Source of the DNA: JAUXEH01 sp965533275 | GTDB lineage: Bacteria; Acidobacteriota; Aminicenantia; Aminicenantales; Aminicenantaceae | Direction: 5' to 3' | Assembly (NCBI GenBank): GCA_965533275.1 | Contig: CBESWG010000002.1 | Coordinates: forward strand, 1 to 64,000 | Length of the DNA stretch: 64,000 nucleotides | Shown here: one piece after another, positions 60,144 to 64,000 of the stretch | Layout of the letters: each line of letters opens with the position of its first letter | Numbering within the stretch: position 1 is the stretch's first letter | Program-made: the position numbers and the translations under genes | Notes under the pieces: generated by a model | What the model saw: the letters and a program-made list of their open reading frames with translations, nothing else | What the model was told of the DNA's origin: nothing | Database searches by the model: none

Positions 60144-61295
60144 GTGATTGATTTCAGTTTGACAGAGGAACAGAAAGCCCTCCAGAATATGGCGCATGAG
60201 TTTGCCGAAAAGGAGATGCGGCCCCACGCCGCCAAATACGATAAAGGCGAGGAATTCGCTTGGGATATCATGCACAAGGCCTTTGAAGTGGGGCTGATCA
60301 CCTGTGAGATCCCCGAGGAATTGGGGGGAGGGGGGCTGGGCCATCTGGATACCGTCATCCTCAGCGAAGAGCTGGCCTGGGGTTGTGCCGGCATGTACAC
60401 CACGATCATGGCCAGTTCCCTGGCTTTCACGCCCATCCTGCTGTTCGGGACCGATGAGCAGAAGAAAAAATTCCTGACGCCATTCACACAGAAGATGTCG
60501 CTGGCAGCCTTCTGCCTCACGGAGAGAGAGGCCGGCTCGGATGCTGGCTCGCTAAAGACCAAGGCCATAAAAGATGGCGACGATTACGTGATCAACGGAT
60601 CGAAATGTTTCATCACCAACGGAGGCGTGGCCGAACTCCTGACGGTGTTTGCGCTGACAGATCCCGAAAAGGGAGCTCGCGGCATGAGCGCCTTCGTGGT
60701 CCCGGCGGATACACCGGGGATCATCATCGGCAAGGAAGAGGACAAGATGGGTCACCGGGCCTCGAACACATGTGAGCTTTTCTTCGAGGATGTCCGGGTT
60801 CCGGCCGCCAATCTACTGAGCAAAGAGGGCATGGGATTCATCATCGCCATGAGGACGCTGGACAGCACGCGGGCGCCTGTGGGTGCCGGCGGAGTCGGAG
60901 TCGCCCGGGCTGCCATGGAGCATGCCATCGAATATGCCCGCACGAGGATCCAGTTCGGGAAGCCGATCGCGCTGTTCCAGGACATTTCCTTCAGGATCGC
61001 CCAGATGGCCGCAGAGATCAATGCTGCACGGTTTTTGGTGTGGGACGCGGCCTGGAGGCTGGACAGCGGGCTTCCGGTGGGCAAGGAATCGGCCATCGCC
61101 AAATTCTTTGCGTCGGATACAGCCATGAAAACCACCAATTCCGCCCTTGAGATCTTCGGCGGCTACGGATACATGAAGGACTATCCCATGGAAAAGCTCA
61201 TGCGGGATGCCAAGCTGCTGCAGATCTATGAGGGAACGAACTCAATCCAGCGGATGGTGGTGAGCCGCGAGGTCATCGGACCCATCAAGAAATAG
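60144..61295 (+). CDS. Acyl-CoA dehydrogenase
   Basis: 383 residues from a GTG start. FAD enzyme that oxidises acyl-CoA to enoyl-CoA. Family marks: AFCLTEREAGSDAGSLKT, GSKCFITNG, a C-terminal FGGYGYMKDYPMEKLMRD, and catalytic Glu near residue 363 in IYEGTNSIQR, the position used by short-chain enzymes. Chain length is not readable; butyryl-CoA dehydrogenase is plausible. No etfAB genes nearby. Confidence 0.95.
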   Translation: MIDFSLTEEQKALQNMAHEFAEKEMRPHAAKYDKGEEFAWDIMHKAFEVGLITCEIPEELGGGGLGHLDTVILSEELAWGCAGMYTTIMASSLAFTPILLFGTDEQKKKFLTPFTQKMSLAAFCLTEREAGSDAGSLKTKAIKDGDDYVINGSKCFITNGGVAELLTVFALTDPEKGARGMSAFVVPADTPGIIIGKEEDKMGHRASNTCELFFEDVRVPAANLLSKEGMGFIIAMRTLDSTRAPVGAGGVGVARAAMEHAIEYARTRIQFGKPIALFQDISFRIAQMAAEINAARFLVWDAAWRLDSGLPVGKESAIAKFFASDTAMKTTNSALEIFGGYGYMKDYPMEKLMRDAKLLQIYEGTNSIQRMVVSREVIGPIKK

Positions 61296-61529
61296 CGGTC
61301 GCTCGAGGGATCCCGTAAGCGCCGAATACACAAATAGCATCGATTGATCTTTCCTCTTCCCGGGCCCATCCCGTTGTATCATTCTGAAGTCCGGATCACA
61401 CATGGACATACAAATCCCGTTCTCTGAGATTTGGGAGTGAGGAAGAAGTTGGCCTTATCCTGATCCGGGTCTGATTCCGAAGGGACAAAACGAGGGGAGA
61501 TTTAACCGGAAAACTTCTGGAGATGCCGC

Positions 61530-61919
61530 TTAATCTTCTGTGAAATATTCGGGGATGATCCCGGTGACCTCTACGCCGGCTCCCTTGGCGATGTCGATCA
61601 TATCGATCACGGCGCTGTAGGGTACCCTGGCGTCGGCGCGGATGAAGATGGTTTTATCCTGACGGACTTCGTAGATCTCTCTCAGGCGGCCGCTCAGCAT
61701 ATTCATCTCGACCTGTTCCTGGTTGATCAATACATCCATGTCCCGTTGGAGGGTGAGCACGATCAAACCCTGGGGGGCAGCGCCGGCTTCTGCAGTGGTT
61801 TCCGGAAGCTTGACATCGATGCCTTTCTGGACCATGGGGGTGATAACCATGAAGATGATGATCAGTACAAGCAACACATCGCACAAGGGGACAACATTAG
61901 GTTCAGCTGATGAAGACAT
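61530..61919 (-). CDS. ExbD/TolR-family biopolymer transport protein
   Basis: 129 residues with one N-terminal membrane segment carrying the conserved Asp (VVPLCDVLLVLIIIFMV), then a periplasmic domain (IFIRADARVPYSAVIDMID). Normally works with ExbB/TolQ and TonB/TolA to transmit proton-motive force. The partner gene is not adjacent. Own promoter and a GGAGG site. Confidence 0.9.
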   Translation of the reverse strand: MSSSAEPNVVPLCDVLLVLIIIFMVITPMVQKGIDVKLPETTAEAGAAPQGLIVLTLQRDMDVLINQEQVEMNMLSGRLREIYEVRQDKTIFIRADARVPYSAVIDMIDIAKGAGVEVTGIIPEYFTED

Positions 61920-61957
61920 TGCAACCTCCTAGTTTTCTCTCCTCTACAGAAGTATCC

Positions 61958-61986
61958 ATTTTAGGATATTGCGGCCCCTGTGTCAA
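61958..61986 (-). promoter_or_regulatory. Promoter of the exbD-like gene
   Basis: Minus strand TTGACA (61981-61986), 17-nt spacer, TAAAAT (61958-61963); leader about 30 nt. Confidence 0.7.
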
Positions 61987-61993
61987 CGGAAAT

Positions 61994-63655
61994 CTAATGG
62001 GAACGTCGCCTGGTGAAGAGGATGGCTCGGGCTTCGTAGACGATGAAACCGGCAAGGAGGATGAGCAGGACGGACACGCCACCCAGCAGGAATTTTCCTC
62101 TGTTGAAGAACCGGTATCCCTGATAAAACAGTGCCGCGAGTGTGGTGATAAGCATGAAGTAGGCAGGATACAGGGTGAACTTTGAGGGCCGATTCCTGCT
62201 CACGAGATAGGACGTGATGATTATCAGAGCCAGTGCCGCAACGAGCTGATTCGCGGCCCCGAAGACCGGCCATATAGCCTTGTAGCCCTCGGTGGCTCCC
62301 AACGCTGAGGCCAGGACCAGAATGGCCGCAGAGGCAAACCAGCGGTTGCGGAATATCCGCCCTTTTGTGCCCAGCATCTCGGTGAATATAAAACGACCCA
62401 GGCGCGCCCCGGTGTCCAGCGTGGTCAGCACAAAGGCGTTCAGCATGACCATGCCAAAGAAGATCCCCAACATCACCGTGAGCCCAGGCAGAGAGGAGAC
62501 CAGCCGTCCATAGCCCGTGGCAAACGCAGTGATGGGGCCGCCTCCTTCTGGGGTCATGAGGTGCTGGAAATTGAATTCGCCCAGTGCTCCCCCTGGGGCC
62601 CAGATGAGCGCACCTGCGGCGATGAAGATGACCAGGCCGGCCAGTGCGGCCTCTGTGACCATGCCACCGAAGCCGATGAGGCGCCCGGATTTTTCATTGG
62701 GGAGCTGTTTGGCCGTGGTCCCCCCGGCCACGACCGAGTGAAATCCGGAGATGGCGCCGCAGGCGATGATCACAAACAGCATGGGCCACAGAGGCCCTTC
62801 CTGGCTTGTGAAGCCAACGAAGGCCGGTGCGGCGAGATCGGGTCGTGTGACCAGGAGGCCCAGGTATCCGGCTCCCAATCCCAGGAAGAGGATCCAGGTG
62901 CTGATGTAATCACGCGGCTGCAGCAGGAACCAGACAGGGAGGGACGAGGCGATCAGGCTGTAGATGATCAACACGAAGAACCAGATCGTCTGGTTCGAAA
63001 GCCCCAGCACCGTATCCGGGAGCTGTATCGGGAGCAGGCTGCCGAGATAGATGAGAAAAAACAGCAGGACGAGCGAGCAGGCCGTGGCGGCCGGGACATT
63101 TACCCCTTTCCTGTACACCAACCAGCCGAAGACCATGGCGATCAGCACCAGGCCGAAGGTGGGGATCACGATCTCTGGCTGGGAGACCAATGTCTGCGCC
63201 GCCACCACCGCGAATACCGCGACAACCAGGGCCAGTGTCAGCCATAGGAATACTGAGAAGACAACCTTGGTCCGGCTCCCCAGCGTGCGCTCGGATATGC
63301 TGGCCAGAGACATGCCCTTGTTCTGGACCGAGACCATGAGAGACGTATAGTCGTGGACGGCCCCGATAAACACACTGCCCAGGGCCACCCAGAGCAGGGC
63401 ACCCAACCAGCCGAAATAGAGGACGCCCAGGAGGGGGCCCAGGATCGGGCCGGCTCCGGCGATCGAGGAAAAGTGATGTCCAAACAGGAGGTGTTTCTTG
63501 GACGGCGAGTAATCGATTCCGTCTTCCAGTTCATGGGCCGGCGTGATCCGGCTGTCATCGGCCTGGATCACTCTCTTTTCCAGGAAGCGCCCGTAGACCT
63601 TGTAGCCCAGGACCAGCCAGACGATCAGGACGACCGCTAAGATCAGCGCATTCAT
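61994..63655 (-). CDS. cstA: Carbon starvation protein A (CstA)-family peptide transporter
   Basis: 553 residues with many hydrophobic segments. CstA marks: PSKKHLLFGHHFSSIAGAGP, GPLLGVLYFGWLGALLWVAL, GAVHDYTSLMVSV and GFHSVVAGGTTAKQL. CstA imports peptides or pyruvate in E. coli relatives. Begins 4 nt after the partial OPT gene, so probably co-transcribed with it, giving a two-transporter nutrient operon. Confidence 0.93.
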   Translation of the reverse strand: MNALILAVVLIVWLVLGYKVYGRFLEKRVIQADDSRITPAHELEDGIDYSPSKKHLLFGHHFSSIAGAGPILGPLLGVLYFGWLGALLWVALGSVFIGAVHDYTSLMVSVQNKGMSLASISERTLGSRTKVVFSVFLWLTLALVVAVFAVVAAQTLVSQPEIVIPTFGLVLIAMVFGWLVYRKGVNVPAATACSLVLLFFLIYLGSLLPIQLPDTVLGLSNQTIWFFVLIIYSLIASSLPVWFLLQPRDYISTWILFLGLGAGYLGLLVTRPDLAAPAFVGFTSQEGPLWPMLFVIIACGAISGFHSVVAGGTTAKQLPNEKSGRLIGFGGMVTEAALAGLVIFIAAGALIWAPGGALGEFNFQHLMTPEGGGPITAFATGYGRLVSSLPGLTVMLGIFFGMVMLNAFVLTTLDTGARLGRFIFTEMLGTKGRIFRNRWFASAAILVLASALGATEGYKAIWPVFGAANQLVAALALIIITSYLVSRNRPSKFTLYPAYFMLITTLAALFYQGYRFFNRGKFLLGGVSVLLILLAGFIVYEARAILFTRRRSH

Positions 63656-63659
63656 GGGA

Positions 63660-64000
63660 TCACTCTTTGCGCGTTCTCATGTAAAGGAAGGCTGCCAAGC
63701 CCAGGAACACGGCCAGGGCGACGAACTGCCCCATCTCTCCGGGATAGTGGATGCCCAGGCCCTGCGGCCTGCTCTTGGTGATAAAGGCATAGGCGGCCAC
63801 TCCGACCATGGTGATGCCCTCTCCGGCGATGAAACCCGATCCCAGCAGCACGCCCTTTTCGGATTTCGTTTTCTTCTCTTCGTCGGTCGTGGCCTTGCGC
63901 TCGATGAGCTGGCGGAGGAATCCGCCGACAAAGATGGGGGTCATGGTGGAGAGCGGGAGATAGATCCCCACAGCCAGGGGGAGCGAGGGTATGCGCAGTA
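63660..64000 (-). CDS. OPT-family transporter, C-terminal part (5' end outside window)
   Basis: About 112 codons visible, entering from the right edge. AVGIYLPLSTMTPIFVGGFL, GSGFIAGEGITMVGVAAYAF and a short basic tail match the C-terminal part of OPT transporters and of the complete copy at 49148-51169. Presumably full length outside the window. Confidence 0.85.
   Translation of the reverse strand, partial: LRIPSLPLAVGIYLPLSTMTPIFVGGFLRQLIERKATTDEEKKTKSEKGVLLGSGFIAGEGITMVGVAAYAFITKSRPQGLGIHYPGEMGQFVALAVFLGLAAFLYMRTRKE

Noticed and set aside
61296..61529. Possible small RNA or gene between acyl-CoA dehydrogenase and exbD
   Set aside because: Only a 12-codon open frame and no convincing promoter or hairpin; nothing supportable was seen in this 234-bp gap.

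Overview
The window looks like one contiguous piece of a bacterial chromosome with dense, mostly operonic gene layout, E. coli-like sigma-70 promoters (TTGACx-16/18-TAtaaT) and strong GGAGG ribosome sites. A Gram-negative, rod-shaped, probably anaerobic heterotroph is suggested by: lipoprotein maturation genes (lspA, lgt), ExbD and lipoprotein/Tat signals; a complete mreBCD-PBP2-rodA operon; and an ADP-forming acyl-CoA synthetase, radical SAM enzymes, an iron-sulfur fumarase subunit and peptide-uptake transporters. Lineage cannot be proved by reading alone; the gene mix resembles uncultivated Acidobacteriota/Aminicenantes-type genomes (inference, low confidence). No tRNA, rRNA, CRISPR, IS element or prophage was seen.

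Layout. 1-4 kb: three tandem alkaline-phosphatase-superfamily (type I phosphodiesterase-like) genes that differ mainly in predicted location (no signal, membrane-anchored, Tat-exported). 4-9.5 kb: fused ADP-forming acetate-CoA ligase, then a coupled HEAT-repeat/HD-GYP signalling pair. 9.6-11.7 kb: a small redox operon (thioredoxin-2-like, DUF362, nitroreductase). 11.7-12.1 kb: a gene-free stretch made of long imperfect palindromes related to copies at 56.7 kb. 12.1-16 kb: tldE-tldD and a YbhN-type membrane protein. 16.1-20.4 kb: nadC-nadB-KamA-like radical SAM operon. 21.5-26.5 kb: ileS-lspA-lgt-rluD-like operon, then an EF-G paralogue. 28.7-38.5 kb: accessory and cell-envelope genes (MFS, ChaN-PDZ, M14 peptidase, MATE, DinB, S41 peptidase, metallo-beta-lactamase-fold hydrolase). 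38.5-46.2 kb: central carbon block (PHP, sucD, sucC, fumarase beta, mdh on the minus strand; acnB and a B12-binding mutase subunit on the plus strand). 46.2-51.2 kb: M23 peptidase, fmt-def, PqqD-like protein, OPT transporter. 51.4-56.7 kb: rod-shape operon. 56.9-64 kb: HemG-like flavodoxin, TIGR03960-type radical SAM protein, acyl-CoA dehydrogenase, ExbD, CstA and a truncated second OPT transporter.

Together these describe a peptide/amino-acid fermenting lifestyle: OPT and CstA import peptides, secreted peptidases and acyl-CoA enzymes process them, AcdAB-type ligase yields ATP from acyl-CoA, and a partial TCA module (AcnB, Mdh, fumarase beta, SucCD) supplies precursors. The most unusual non-coding content is the palindromic element family with a conserved core but locus-specific, self-complementary outer arms, always between convergent genes. 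A second recurring signal is the set of strong promoters whose -10 box sits only 8-13 nt from the start codon, implying leaderless or near-leaderless mRNAs.
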